DNA from: Oscillospiraceae bacterium
GTDB lineage: Bacteria; Bacillota; Clostridia; UMGS1840; HGM11507
Length of the DNA stretch: 64,000 bases
Reading direction: 5' to 3'
NCBI GenBank assembly: GCA_015068665.1
Contig: SVKB01000006.1
Coordinates: forward strand, 1 to 64,000
Part shown: positions 33,735-42,542 of the stretch, piece after piece
How the letters are laid out: each line of letters opens with the position of its first letter
How positions within the stretch are numbered: position 1 is the first letter of the stretch
Program-made: the position numbers and the translations under genes
Notes under the pieces: model-generated
Told to the model about the DNA's origin: nothing
Databases searched by the model: none
The model's input: only the letters and a program-made list of their open reading frames with translations

Positions 33735-33994
33735 ATAAACATCCCCTTTACTGCAAAGCCCACAATTCCGCTTATTAAAGCGGATATGACAATATCCCAT
33801 CTTTTTTTTGGAGTTTCCTCCACCGATCTTATTCTTTCGGTTATTTCGCATAAATCCTTCTGCATAGCCTTAACCGAGGTTGCAAGCTCATAGACTGACC
33901 TTGTGAGAATCTCAATGCTGTCTATTCTTTTGTGGGCAGCCTTGGTTGAGCTTTCAAGCTCACCAAGCATTAAGATAATATCATTTTCATTCAT
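33731..33994 (-). CDS. XhlA-like lysis-associated membrane protein
   Basis: The 87-aa product has a helical N-terminus (LGELESSTKAAHKRIDSIEI..LATSVKAMQKDLCEITERI). A C-terminal membrane segment follows (WDIVISALISGIVGFAVKGM). This is the layout of haemolysin XhlA proteins that assist holins. The ATG at 33994 follows GGAGGAG. The previous gene overlaps its start. Confidence 0.7.
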   Translation of the reverse strand: MNENDIILMLGELESSTKAAHKRIDSIEILTRSVYELATSVKAMQKDLCEITERIRSVEETPKKRWDIVISALISGIVGFAVKGMFI

Positions 33995-34148
33995 AAGGCT
34001 CCTCCTCACTCATTTTTTCGTATTCCTCAAAAGGAATTTCCTTAAAAGCGCTTTCATCAACGCCTTCTCCAAGATATATTTCACATCCGAAGGTTACTCC
34101 GTCGGTTAAAATCATACCTTCACTTGCTTTTAAAATTTTTCTTTCCAT
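33987..34148 (-). CDS. 53-aa phage protein (XkdX-like position)
   Basis: The product begins MERKILKASEGMILTDGVTF and has an acidic second half (LGEGVDESAFKEIPFEEY). A GGAGG site lies 7 nt before ATG. It overlaps the XhlA-like start by 8 bp. Small acidic proteins in this position, between tail fibres and lysis genes, are common in Firmicute prophages. No function can be assigned. Confidence 0.6.
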   Translation of the reverse strand: MERKILKASEGMILTDGVTFGCEIYLGEGVDESAFKEIPFEEYEKMSEEEPYE

Positions 34149-34158
34149 AATAAACCTC

Positions 34159-34860
34159 CTATATAAGTGAAAAAGACCAATTGGGCTTGGTTGCGATTAA
34201 CGCAGCCCATTCTTCCGTTGCAAATGCGGATTCTTTTGCGGTTTTATTGAATGTGCAGGTTAAACCGGATGTTGTGTCAGATAAAGCATTAACAACATTT
34301 GTTATGCTTGCTTTTGTCAATGGGCATTGAGCAAATGTCATATTCTTACCAAAATGTCCTTCAATTTCGTTGATGTTTGTCAAACTCGTTGCGTGAAAGC
34401 TTCTTGATGCAAATGGTGTATTTTCATTAACAATAAGCTTTTCTATTGTTTGTAAAATTGGTGTTTCAAACACAAAGTCGTTTGTTGTGCTTGATGTCAT
34501 ATCAATAGTTCCAAGCCTTTTTATATATGCCCAATAGAATGCATAATAAAATCTTGTACACCCTTTAAAATCTAACTTTCTTCCTTGTTTTTCAAGCAAA
34601 TCGACTAAATCCAAAGGCCTTCTTTTTGCCCCCTGAACATTCATAAACATTCGGTCAGCACTACCATTAACAATAATGTCATACTTAGGGAGTAATGTAT
34701 CATTATTCCAATATTCACTTGTAAAAGCGTGGGAATAATCTCCCCTGTTTCCATAATCCTGATAATTATCCCAAAAGAAATCATACTGTGATTTTTTTCC
34801 TGCTTCATAAACATCATCAAAATCCTGTTTCAACTGTAAGGTTTTTTCTGCTATATCCAT
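34159..34860 (-). CDS. Phage tail-tip or fibre-associated protein
   Basis: The 233-aa protein starts with VYEAGKKSQYDFFWDNYQDY, an opening I associate with N-termini of Clostridia phage proteins that carry BspA-type leucine-rich repeats. TSLTNINEIEGHF and NMTFAQCPLTKASITNVVNAL resemble degenerate repeats of that kind. It lies immediately after the fibre/baseplate gene, with one shared base at the stop/start. It is probably a host-recognition accessory. The family call is tentative. Confidence 0.55.
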   Translation of the reverse strand: MDIAEKTLQLKQDFDDVYEAGKKSQYDFFWDNYQDYGNRGDYSHAFTSEYWNNDTLLPKYDIIVNGSADRMFMNVQGAKRRPLDLVDLLEKQGRKLDFKGCTRFYYAFYWAYIKRLGTIDMTSSTTNDFVFETPILQTIEKLIVNENTPFASRSFHATSLTNINEIEGHFGKNMTFAQCPLTKASITNVVNALSDTTSGLTCTFNKTAKESAFATEEWAALIATKPNWSFSLI

Positions 34861-36143
34861 TATGCTTCACCCCCTGAAACTAAGGCTTGAGCATAATTAT
34901 GAAGCTCATCAAGGGCGGATTCAATGTTACCTATTGAGATATTAATATTGCTTATTTGGGTATTTGCCTCGTCAATCATATTAAACAACTCTTGGTCATA
35001 ATTATTTAAGTCTCCTATACTCGTCTCATGTGAATCAACTCTTGATTCCACCTCACTAAGTCGCATTTGATTGTCTTCTGCAATACTTCTTACTTCTGAA
35101 ATTTCTAAGTTATATTTACTATCAACGTTTTCTATAGCTTGTCTATTTTCAATAATCTGCTCCTTCATTGAGGATATTTCATTTCCGTCAGGAAGTTTAT
35201 TAAGTTTTTCCTTTTCTTCAGAAGAATAAAGAGTATCAATAATTTCCCACGGCGACCACTCTTCCATAGAAAATAATCTTTTACTTTTTCCGTATCCGCC
35301 CTGATGCTCAATAACCTGATTCAAAGTATCAAAATCCCACCATACGAAAAGTGTGGAAATATTGTATACATCCCCGTCTGCTTCAATAAGAATATACACA
35401 CCGTTTTCCTGAAAATTATCTAAGGAAAAGCTTTCGTCATAACGGTCATATCGAATTATCGTAACTTTATCGGATAATATGTTTTCAAAGGTACTCTTAT
35501 CGGGAAGTGCCTCCAGCTTTGCCTTTAAAGTATCCGAAAAATCATTGGATGAAAGCCCCTTACCGTAGACCTTATCTACCTTTTTATCCTTCAGAGAATC
35601 GGTAATCACCTGAAGCCCCTCTATTCTTATATTATCCTTTTCGCGAAGATCCCTTATATCTTTTATAACAGTATCGTGAAGCTCATAAACTTCACTCTTT
35701 CCTGCTTTCAATAAAAGAGATGCTTCAAGCTTTTTAAGCTCATCCCGGTCCGCCTTTATTTCCGCAAGATATTCAATTGTATCCTGAAAGCTTTCTTCAT
35801 AATATTCGGTGGCAGACAGGCTTTCATCAAAATGAAGGGCTATAACCCGGGATTTGAAAATTTTATCCTTTAATTTCATAACAAGCTGGATAAAAAGCTC
35901 ACGGCAGTCGGTAAGACTGTAAGGGATATTGTAATAAAATATTTCCGATTCACAATCTCCCACCACCGTCTGGATTTTCTCACCGTTTCCTTTAAGTATA
36001 TCAAGATACTTGAAAAACTCCTTATATTCGGAGGGAACAATGAACTTAAGACGGGTGATATTTCCCTCACCCATCTGCCCTGCACTTAAGTTTTCTAAAA
36101 GAGGGCGTCCCTCTTTTGATATTTCTATTTTAAGTAAATTCAT
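34860..36143 (-). CDS. Tail fibre/baseplate protein with coiled coil
   Basis: The N-terminal ~150 residues (MNLLKIEISKEGRPLLENLS..) resemble BppU-type adaptor domains. KVYGKGLSSNDFSDTLKAKLEAL is a motif seen in many Firmicute phage fibres. A beta-rich middle is followed by a long heptad-rich region at residues 325-425. Its position before the lysis module and its layout fit a receptor-binding fibre. Confidence in 'fibre' is moderate. Confidence 0.65.
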   Translation of the reverse strand: MNLLKIEISKEGRPLLENLSAGQMGEGNITRLKFIVPSEYKEFFKYLDILKGNGEKIQTVVGDCESEIFYYNIPYSLTDCRELFIQLVMKLKDKIFKSRVIALHFDESLSATEYYEESFQDTIEYLAEIKADRDELKKLEASLLLKAGKSEVYELHDTVIKDIRDLREKDNIRIEGLQVITDSLKDKKVDKVYGKGLSSNDFSDTLKAKLEALPDKSTFENILSDKVTIIRYDRYDESFSLDNFQENGVYILIEADGDVYNISTLFVWWDFDTLNQVIEHQGGYGKSKRLFSMEEWSPWEIIDTLYSSEEKEKLNKLPDGNEISSMKEQIIENRQAIENVDSKYNLEISEVRSIAEDNQMRLSEVESRVDSHETSIGDLNNYDQELFNMIDEANTQISNINISIGNIESALDELHNYAQALVSGGEA

Positions 36144-36155
36144 AAAATCCCCCCT

Positions 36156-37154
36156 TTACAGATAATCCTGAATACCAAGAATTATGGCGGCATCATTTAC
36201 GGTATGCTCTGCCCATTGATATTTTTTCTTCCATTCCATTAAATAGATATAAGCCTTCTGCTTATCATAGGTTGTTTCCAGCCTGCCGTAGCCGTCATAC
36301 TGCTTTTTACCTATCTGGTTTATAATGTTAGAGGCAATATCCTTAGCAGACATTCTTGATAAATCCGAAGTTTCCTTTGACGAGCCGCTTCCCCCCGAGC
36401 TTGCTTTTGATAAGCTCCCCGAGGATTTTTTCATAGTCTGATTTATCCCCTCAGTTTTTATCTTTTCTTCGGTAAGACGGGTATCAGCGTCCATTTTAAG
36501 AAGATCGCTTTCATATTTTTTCGGAAGATAGCTCATCTCCAAATCATGAAGTTCTCCCTTTCTGATGCTTTCTGCTTCCTTTCTTTTATCTTCATTGTTA
36601 TCAAGTATGATATCGTTATTTATTTTGGCGATAGAGGCATCATTTACTCTTTTTACCTCATCCTGTTTTTCCTTCATAAAATTAAAATCAATATCACGGT
36701 TATTTTCTTCAATACTCATATTAAGCTTTTGGGCTGATATGTCTCTTGCAAGCTTGGCTGACTGAATTTCCGCATCAGCCCTTGCCTCTGCCATTTTATT
36801 TTTTATATCGGAAATTTCATTCTGCTTTGCCTTATCAATATCACTTTGCGCCCTGTTAAAGCTGTTAATATTATTAAGACGTTTTGAGATTGCATAACCA
36901 CCTGCGGTATGATTTCCCGTATTGGCAATATTCTCCTGCATTTTTTTCAGCTCTTTATTATTGGTATTGGTAAGATTATTTTTCATTCCCTGATATACCT
37001 CGGGGATTTTTTTAAGCCTTTCATTATATCCCGAAAGATTTTTCTTAAGAGTGTTGGCTATAATTTTTCTTCCCGTATTAAGAGCAGCAGCGGAGTTAAG
37101 CTCAATAAGCTCCCTGTTTTCCTTTCTCTTTTTCTCATAATCAAATCCGTTCAT
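36156..37154 (-). CDS. Coiled-coil phage structural protein, possible ejection protein
   Basis: The 332-aa protein is mostly charged helix (residues 60-230). A low-complexity SSGSLSKASSGGSGSSK linker follows at about 245. The short C-terminal domain ends KAYIYLMEWKKKYQWAEHTV. In podoviruses the gene after the tail nozzle often encodes an internal or ejection protein with such helices. No sequence family is recognised, and the assignment rests on position and helical character. Confidence 0.5.
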   Translation of the reverse strand: MNGFDYEKKRKENRELIELNSAAALNTGRKIIANTLKKNLSGYNERLKKIPEVYQGMKNNLTNTNNKELKKMQENIANTGNHTAGGYAISKRLNNINSFNRAQSDIDKAKQNEISDIKNKMAEARADAEIQSAKLARDISAQKLNMSIEENNRDIDFNFMKEKQDEVKRVNDASIAKINNDIILDNNEDKRKEAESIRKGELHDLEMSYLPKKYESDLLKMDADTRLTEEKIKTEGINQTMKKSSGSLSKASSGGSGSSKETSDLSRMSAKDIASNIINQIGKKQYDGYGRLETTYDKQKAYIYLMEWKKKYQWAEHTVNDAAIILGIQDYL

Positions 37155-37166
37155 TTTATCCCTCCT

Positions 37167-38396
37167 TTAAAATATTCTTCCTTTTGCAATATAACCGCCT
37201 ATGTAAGCATAAATAAAGTCCTTCCACAAAAATCCGGTAAAGCTTGCCAAATTATCGCAAACTAAAAGCTTAGGTTGAAAATTTTTGGCATCTCTTACAA
37301 GAATACTGCTTCCTTCCGAAAAAACATTACCTGAGCTTATACCCTTTACCGTAAAATCAAGCTTCAGGACATTTTCAAAATCTCTTTTTACAACAGCCTT
37401 ATTCCCGAAAATAACAGTATTATCATTACAGCCAAGAAACGCCTCACGGGCATCGGAAAAGCTTGTGTAGCCCACACTGTCAACCTCGTCAGAGTTATCA
37501 AGCTCTGCTCTTTTTATTTCATAGAGATAATAGTGGCAGGTACCCGTTGAGCGATACGCCAGAAGTATATAGATATAATCTTTATTAAAATCTGCCTTGT
37601 AGATTTCGTAGCCCGATGAGGATACGGAATTTAAGTCTACTGTTTTATAAAGCTCACATATTTTATATTCAGGATTGTATACATAAATCCAAAGCCTGTA
37701 CTTACTTGAAGAATATGAGGAATTAAAAAGATAAAGCCTTTCATCCTCATCCACAATAAAATCCTTAAAGGTTATATCAGAAATAACGGCAAAGGTTTCT
37801 ATATCTCCATTTTCCAGATTAAGGGAGGTTATGGTACCGTCGGTATTAAGATATCTTTTATTTCCGTAATTTTTCCCCTTTAAAACGTAATTTATATCAG
37901 CCTTTCCTAAGCATTCCTTGTAAACACCGATTGAAGAGGATAAAAAAACCGGAGAAAACTTTTCCGAGGGAATAGAGTTTAAATTAAGTGCCTCCTCGGA
38001 AAACGGCGCTACCGTATCAGGCGAGAGCTTCTCGCTTGTTACTTCGCCGTCCTTTATTTTTTCCTTCGATATACTGTTATCCTTTATCTTTTCTTCACCG
38101 ATGGAATGATCGGGAACCTCCTTAAGAGCTACCGAATCAAGCTGAGTTTTTATGCTTTTTATCTGACTGTAAGGGTTATTTCCCGATACCCCCTCAATAG
38201 GGGGAGATTTTATCATCTCAATACCGCTTTCCCCCTCATTTGAGTTATTAAGCTTATCAACAAGGGAATTTATAAAATCCCTTGTCTGATTGTGCTGTCT
38301 TTGAAGAATCTCACGCGGGTTTCCCGGAGTATCCTCATAAAAGGTACTGTCACAAAAGCCCTCCTCGGGGCTGAAATTAAATTTTTTAAATTCCAC
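37167..38396 (-). CDS. Phage tail protein, beta-rich
   Basis: The 409-aa protein opens MEFKKFNFSPEEGFCDSTFY and has a short helical zone with DHSIGEEKIKDNSISKEKIK (KEKIKDG-type repeats common in phage fibres). Repeated beta strands follow that look like a propeller (LYLFNSSYSSSKYRLWIY, DYIYILLAYRST). It overlaps the upstream nozzle-like gene by 11 bp. It probably forms a tail spike or knob. No enzymatic motif is seen. Confidence 0.55.
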   Translation of the reverse strand: MEFKKFNFSPEEGFCDSTFYEDTPGNPREILQRQHNQTRDFINSLVDKLNNSNEGESGIEMIKSPPIEGVSGNNPYSQIKSIKTQLDSVALKEVPDHSIGEEKIKDNSISKEKIKDGEVTSEKLSPDTVAPFSEEALNLNSIPSEKFSPVFLSSSIGVYKECLGKADINYVLKGKNYGNKRYLNTDGTITSLNLENGDIETFAVISDITFKDFIVDEDERLYLFNSSYSSSKYRLWIYVYNPEYKICELYKTVDLNSVSSSGYEIYKADFNKDYIYILLAYRSTGTCHYYLYEIKRAELDNSDEVDSVGYTSFSDAREAFLGCNDNTVIFGNKAVVKRDFENVLKLDFTVKGISSGNVFSEGSSILVRDAKNFQPKLLVCDNLASFTGFLWKDFIYAYIGGYIAKGRIF

Positions 38397-40194
38397 TGAA
38401 TCTTACACTCCTTTCAACCGAATAAGTTATAAATATATCGGATATACTCATTTGCGAATCGCATAAATCATTTGAAAATTCAAGCATTAAATATTTTACC
38501 CGTCCCCTTCTTAATCTTCGGTTTACGGCAAAGGAAAAAATATTTGACATAAAGGTAAAGCACGGAAACTTAAAGTTTATAAAATTAAATTTATTCACCC
38601 TGTATTCCCATTCGTTTTTAAGCTTACCGTTTTCATCCCATGCCTTTAATGAAACACCGGAATTATTAATTGCTTTAAGACTTAAGCTTATTTCATAAAT
38701 ATTCTTAAAATCACAGGGACGGTTAAAATCAAGAGCCTTGGTTTTAAAATATGCCCTTATGGGGATTTGTAAATCAAAGTCATAAAGCTGATTTGTAAAA
38801 TATGTTGCTCCTTTTTTTCCTAAAAGATAGATTTCTCTGTTAAAGCTTATTTTTGCCCTGCAGCTGATGTTATCAAGAATAAACCAGCTTGATTTTTCAT
38901 CCCTTCCGTTACCGTTTTCCAAAGGAAGCATATAGGTATATTTTCCCGTAACAAGATACAGGGCATTTCCCATAATAAAGACTGTAGAATTTCTTATGTC
39001 CTTCTGATTAAGAAGGGCTTTTTCAGAATTCAGTCCGTTTATGTTACGGGAAATACAGCCTACTGTCTTTTCCTCCTTTATATAAGTGGAAAATAAAGAC
39101 ATAACTCCGTAATTACTGTTTAACCACACCAGCTGATTTCCTACGGTTGCAATTGTGTTTTTACAGTCACAGCCAATTTCGCTGTTAAGACGGGAAAGAG
39201 TAAAATTAACTGTCTCCCCCTGATATTCGTATTTTGAAATATAAATGCTTTTTTCCTTAAAGAAAATAAGCCCGTCATATTGCTTGCCCATTCCCGTTAT
39301 GGGATCAAAATCGTCGCCTATAATATCAAACTGATTTACCGGAAAATACTCGGGATTCTTAAGCTCTGAATAAAAGAAGGTGGTTTTATAATCATGGTTT
39401 CCGGAAAAAAACATTCTTGTTCCCTCGGATATACCGGCATTAAGACCGCCGAAGCTTTCGGTTATGGTACAGTTTACTATTTTATCCCTGTCCTCATTTG
39501 TTACCTCAAATGTAATTTCCAGCATATTATGACCTTCCGCCATACTGTCAAAGGAAATATATCTGCCCTCCTGATTTAAGGTATAACCGGTCACAGGCTT
39601 ATTATTAAACTGAACTGCTACAGATTTTAAATAATTCACTCCCTCGGGGAAATTAATATGCCGGGTCTGATCGGTGGTGTTATAGGTAAGCTTGAATTTT
39701 CCCGTAAGAAGATTATATTCCTCAAAATTATCTCCAACACTGTTATAATCACAGTTTACCAAAACAGTGGGAATATAGCCCTGAACAATTTCGCATAGAA
39801 GCTTGTTATCCTTAACTGAAATTTTATAGTATTCTCCCGTTCCCACATAGTAAACATATCCGTTATAGATAAAAAAGCTTCCCTCTTTTTTTCTCACAGG
39901 AGCAAAAAGAGTTGTAATCTCCTTTGTTTCGGTATTATATGCCTTAATTTTATCCGAGGCGTGATAGATAAAAAAATTATAATAGCTTGTATCAAGAGCC
40001 GTTATTATCTCCTCTTCGGAAAATAACAGGCTTTGTCCCTTTCGTTTTTTTAATACGCCCTCCCTGTAAACCATATTAAGCATATCACTCATACAACCAT
40101 CAGGAATTTTACTTTCTCCCATATCAAGTGCCACACCGCCACTTAAATTACCTAAGCTGTAGCTTATGGGATTATATTTTAAATCGGGATACAT
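38386..40194 (-). CDS. Podovirus tail-tube/nozzle-like structural protein
   Basis: The 602-aa beta-rich protein resembles podoviral tail-nozzle or stabilisation proteins in length, position and repeats. These include FSGNHDYKTTFFYSELKNPEYFP, DPITGMGKQYDGLIFFKEKSIY and NGRDEKSSWFILDN. It comes after a gp4-like adaptor gene, as gp10 does in P22. The start at 40194 is chosen over a longer frame because AAGGGATG lies about 8 nt upstream and the longer version overlaps the previous gene. No tape-measure or long-tail gene is found around it, supporting a short-tail particle. Confidence 0.6.
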   Translation of the reverse strand: MYPDLKYNPISYSLGNLSGGVALDMGESKIPDGCMSDMLNMVYREGVLKKRKGQSLLFSEEEIITALDTSYYNFFIYHASDKIKAYNTETKEITTLFAPVRKKEGSFFIYNGYVYYVGTGEYYKISVKDNKLLCEIVQGYIPTVLVNCDYNSVGDNFEEYNLLTGKFKLTYNTTDQTRHINFPEGVNYLKSVAVQFNNKPVTGYTLNQEGRYISFDSMAEGHNMLEITFEVTNEDRDKIVNCTITESFGGLNAGISEGTRMFFSGNHDYKTTFFYSELKNPEYFPVNQFDIIGDDFDPITGMGKQYDGLIFFKEKSIYISKYEYQGETVNFTLSRLNSEIGCDCKNTIATVGNQLVWLNSNYGVMSLFSTYIKEEKTVGCISRNINGLNSEKALLNQKDIRNSTVFIMGNALYLVTGKYTYMLPLENGNGRDEKSSWFILDNISCRAKISFNREIYLLGKKGATYFTNQLYDFDLQIPIRAYFKTKALDFNRPCDFKNIYEISLSLKAINNSGVSLKAWDENGKLKNEWEYRVNKFNFINFKFPCFTFMSNIFSFAVNRRLRRGRVKYLMLEFSNDLCDSQMSISDIFITYSVERSVRFSGI

Positions 40195-40195
40195 T

Positions 40196-40579
40196 TCAGC
40201 ACATCCCTTCCAAAATATCCGTAAGCTCAGGCTCTTGCTCATAGCTTTTGTAATTTGATAAAAGTGCCTGATATTCATAAATAAGAAGATTATACTTATC
40301 ATTCTCCCTGTCATAAGCGCAAAGCATTGCCGCTACGAAGCAGGGAATGATATTTTTAAGAATATAATTATCAAGAGGAACAGCATCCTCCTCACGGTAA
40401 AACTGAGGGTCAACGCCTTTTCTTCCCTCCAGATGAAGAAAATATCTTATGGCGTGCTTTATAAGACGAAGCCCCTTTTCCTTATGGTGCTTTTTATACT
40501 CATCGTCAAGATAGCCTGTAGCATCATCGGTTTTTTCCGCAAGATACAATGCCTCCTCGTAAATATCCTTTATTGTCAC
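40196..40579 (-). CDS. Head-tail adaptor candidate (gp4-like)
   Basis: The ~127-aa helical protein begins MTIKDIYEEALYLAEKTDD and has REEDAVPLDNYILKNIIPCF and AMLCAYDRENDKYNLLIYEY. Small helical proteins between capsid and nozzle genes usually connect portal and tail. GTG 40579 is chosen because an AGGTGA site sits 7 nt upstream. The function is positional inference. Confidence 0.5.
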   Translation of the reverse strand: MTIKDIYEEALYLAEKTDDATGYLDDEYKKHHKEKGLRLIKHAIRYFLHLEGRKGVDPQFYREEDAVPLDNYILKNIIPCFVAAMLCAYDRENDKYNLLIYEYQALLSNYKSYEQEPELTDILEGMC

Positions 40580-40636
40580 ATAAATCACCTGTCCTTTCAA
40601 AAAACGGCTCCATCCGAAGACGGAGCCTTGAATTTT

Positions 40637-40984
40637 TTAAAGACCGAAGGCAAATACGGATACATCCGTACCGGATACCTTCTCAACATTTATAACAATG
40701 TAGCCGGCATCCTCGCCATATACGTTTTTAAATCGGCCTGTGTCCTTAAGATTTATAAGAACCTCACATCCCTTAGGAACGCTTACAACAATATCTCCCA
40801 TAGCCATAACGCTGTTACCGCCCTTTATAACGATATCTGCATCAGTAGAAGCGTTTTCGTTTTTCACGATAAGCCCGAAGCCCTCCTCGTGATCGGGAGT
40901 TTTAATTTTTATAATATCTTCACCGTTTTCAAACTCAACCGGTGTGTCTGTAAGATTATATAAGCTTACTGCATCAATATTCAT
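40637..40984 (-). CDS. Small beta-rich head protein (decoration candidate)
   Basis: The 115-aa product has alternating strands (VSLYNLTDTPVEFENGEDII, ADIVIKGGNSVMAMGDIVV, YIVINVEKVSGTDVSVFAFG). The compact beta fold and position directly after the capsid gene suggest a decoration or head-completion protein. No family is recognised. The N-terminal MNID is preceded by GGAGGTAA. Confidence 0.55.
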   Translation of the reverse strand: MNIDAVSLYNLTDTPVEFENGEDIIKIKTPDHEEGFGLIVKNENASTDADIVIKGGNSVMAMGDIVVSVPKGCEVLINLKDTGRFKNVYGEDAGYIVINVEKVSGTDVSVFAFGL

Positions 40985-40997
40985 TTACATTACCTCC

Positions 40998-41834
40998 TTA
41001 TTCTTCACCCTTTTTGAATTTTATAAGTGCGATTTCTTTTGGTCTTATGATTTCGCCTCCGTATACCACAAGTCCCTTCATTGCATCTGCGAAAAGATGA
41101 GAGGGCTTTACTCTTTCGATTTCCTTTAAGGTAAGAGCAAAGGCGTAGGCTGTTGATGTTCTTGCGATACAGTAATCATATTCACCGTCATTGTGAATAT
41201 TGTTTGTCATATAAACATCAAAATCAAGAAGCTTTCCGCAAAAGCCCTTCCTTAAAAGTTCGGAGTTGTTGGTATCGGTCTGAATAAGCATCTTCTGAAT
41301 TTTTTCGTACATTAAGGGAGATACCTCTAAAACCCTCTTATCGCTCGGTGCATCCGCCATATTAAGAAGAGTCTGCGCTCTTAAGATATAATCGAAGATA
41401 TTTTTGCTGGTGGCATCAACCGCTTCAATAATGTTTGACTGGGATTTTTTAAGACCGTTGTAAATTGACTTGTAGATAAATTTATCGGTATCATTTGCAA
41501 TGCTTCTTCCGGCTTCCTCCAAAAGAGCGGTTTCGTAGTCAACATCAGTTTTAACCTTATCCGCCCTGTCAATTTTCTTGGCAAAATATTTCTGCTCGGT
41601 AAGTCTTACGTTTACCGCCGCATCGTCAATATTATCAAAGGTTATGTTTCCGCCGTTATAATCCATAAGGTCAACCTGTCCTAAGGTGATAACCTTAATT
41701 GTGTCCCCTTTGTTTTTCATTTCATCGCTGTAGCCTAAGTACGAGTTTTGTGCCGCTACCGCGTTACCCTTTCTTGAATTTTCAATCTTTCTGGAATAAA
41801 TTAATTCCTTTCCTGCCTGAATTCCGTTTGCCAT
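40998..41834 (-). CDS. Major capsid protein (N4-gp56/P22-coat-like)
   Basis: The 278-aa protein starts MANGIQAGKELIYSRKIENS and contains GDTIKVITLGQVDLMDYNG, TEQKYFAKKIDRADKVKTDV, LLEEAGRSIANDTDKFIYKS and RVLEVSPLMYEKIQKMLIQT. ARTSTAYAFALTLKEIERVKP lies near the end. This is the pattern of HK97-fold capsid proteins of the N4-gp56/P22-coat group. It follows the scaffold gene by 3 bp and precedes head genes, as expected. All conserved blocks are intact. Confidence 0.82.
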   Translation of the reverse strand: MANGIQAGKELIYSRKIENSRKGNAVAAQNSYLGYSDEMKNKGDTIKVITLGQVDLMDYNGGNITFDNIDDAAVNVRLTEQKYFAKKIDRADKVKTDVDYETALLEEAGRSIANDTDKFIYKSIYNGLKKSQSNIIEAVDATSKNIFDYILRAQTLLNMADAPSDKRVLEVSPLMYEKIQKMLIQTDTNNSELLRKGFCGKLLDFDVYMTNNIHNDGEYDYCIARTSTAYAFALTLKEIERVKPSHLFADAMKGLVVYGGEIIRPKEIALIKFKKGEE

Positions 41835-41837
41835 ATT

Positions 41838-42542
41838 TTATCTCTCTCCTTTTTTATACTGTTTTAGAATTTTTGAAAAATTGCGGTTAAATTCCTTATC
41901 TGACATATTTCTTATAATCTCGTCGGTGTATTCCTCCTCCGCTTCGGGAGTTCCCAGAGCACTTCCCGATGAGGAATTTTTATTTTCCTCATTGGCGCTT
42001 TTTGCGTCCTTCTCCTTTAAAAGCTTTCTTAAGGTAACCTCACTGTAAATATCCTTCAAAGGTCTTTTGCCCTCTTCCCATGCTTTTAAAATTTCAGGAT
42101 CAAGCTCCCTTTCGTCAACATCGGGATAGAGCTTTTTAAATTCTGAAAGCTCTTCCTTTCTTTCCTTAAGGGGAATAAGCTCCTTTTTCTCATTTTCAAG
42201 AGCTTTGATTTTTTCCTCCATAGACTTAAGCTTTTCGGCATATTCGTAGGGAATTTCGTTTTCATCCGAATAAGCGCGGATTTCCTCTCTTACCCTTTCC
42301 TCCTCAAGCCCTTCTAAGAGCTCGGTTGGGCTTAATTTAAGCTCTGCCGCAATCTTTCCGATTTTTTCATTGATTAGGGTTAAGCCTTTAAGCTCCTTTT
42401 CAAGCCTTTCATTCTTCTCAAAAAGCTTATCGTAATTCATTCCCTTCTGGGCAAAGGAAATTGCCTCCTCCCTTGTAAGAGGTGTTTTATTTCCGTTATA
42501 AACCACCTCTAAAAAGGCTTCGTTATTTAATTTTTCATTCAT
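41838..42542 (-). CDS. Capsid scaffolding protein
   Basis: The 234-aa protein is almost entirely charged helix (EKNERLEKELKGLTLINEK, EYAEKLKSMEEKIKALENEK). A serine-rich linker (NKNSSSGSALG) and a basic C-terminal helix (NRNFSKILKQYKKGER) follow. Basic C-termini of scaffolds bind the coat protein. The location between portal and capsid is diagnostic. It overlaps the portal stop by 8 bp. Confidence 0.78.
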   Translation of the reverse strand: MNEKLNNEAFLEVVYNGNKTPLTREEAISFAQKGMNYDKLFEKNERLEKELKGLTLINEKIGKIAAELKLSPTELLEGLEEERVREEIRAYSDENEIPYEYAEKLKSMEEKIKALENEKKELIPLKERKEELSEFKKLYPDVDERELDPEILKAWEEGKRPLKDIYSEVTLRKLLKEKDAKSANEENKNSSSGSALGTPEAEEEYTDEIIRNMSDKEFNRNFSKILKQYKKGER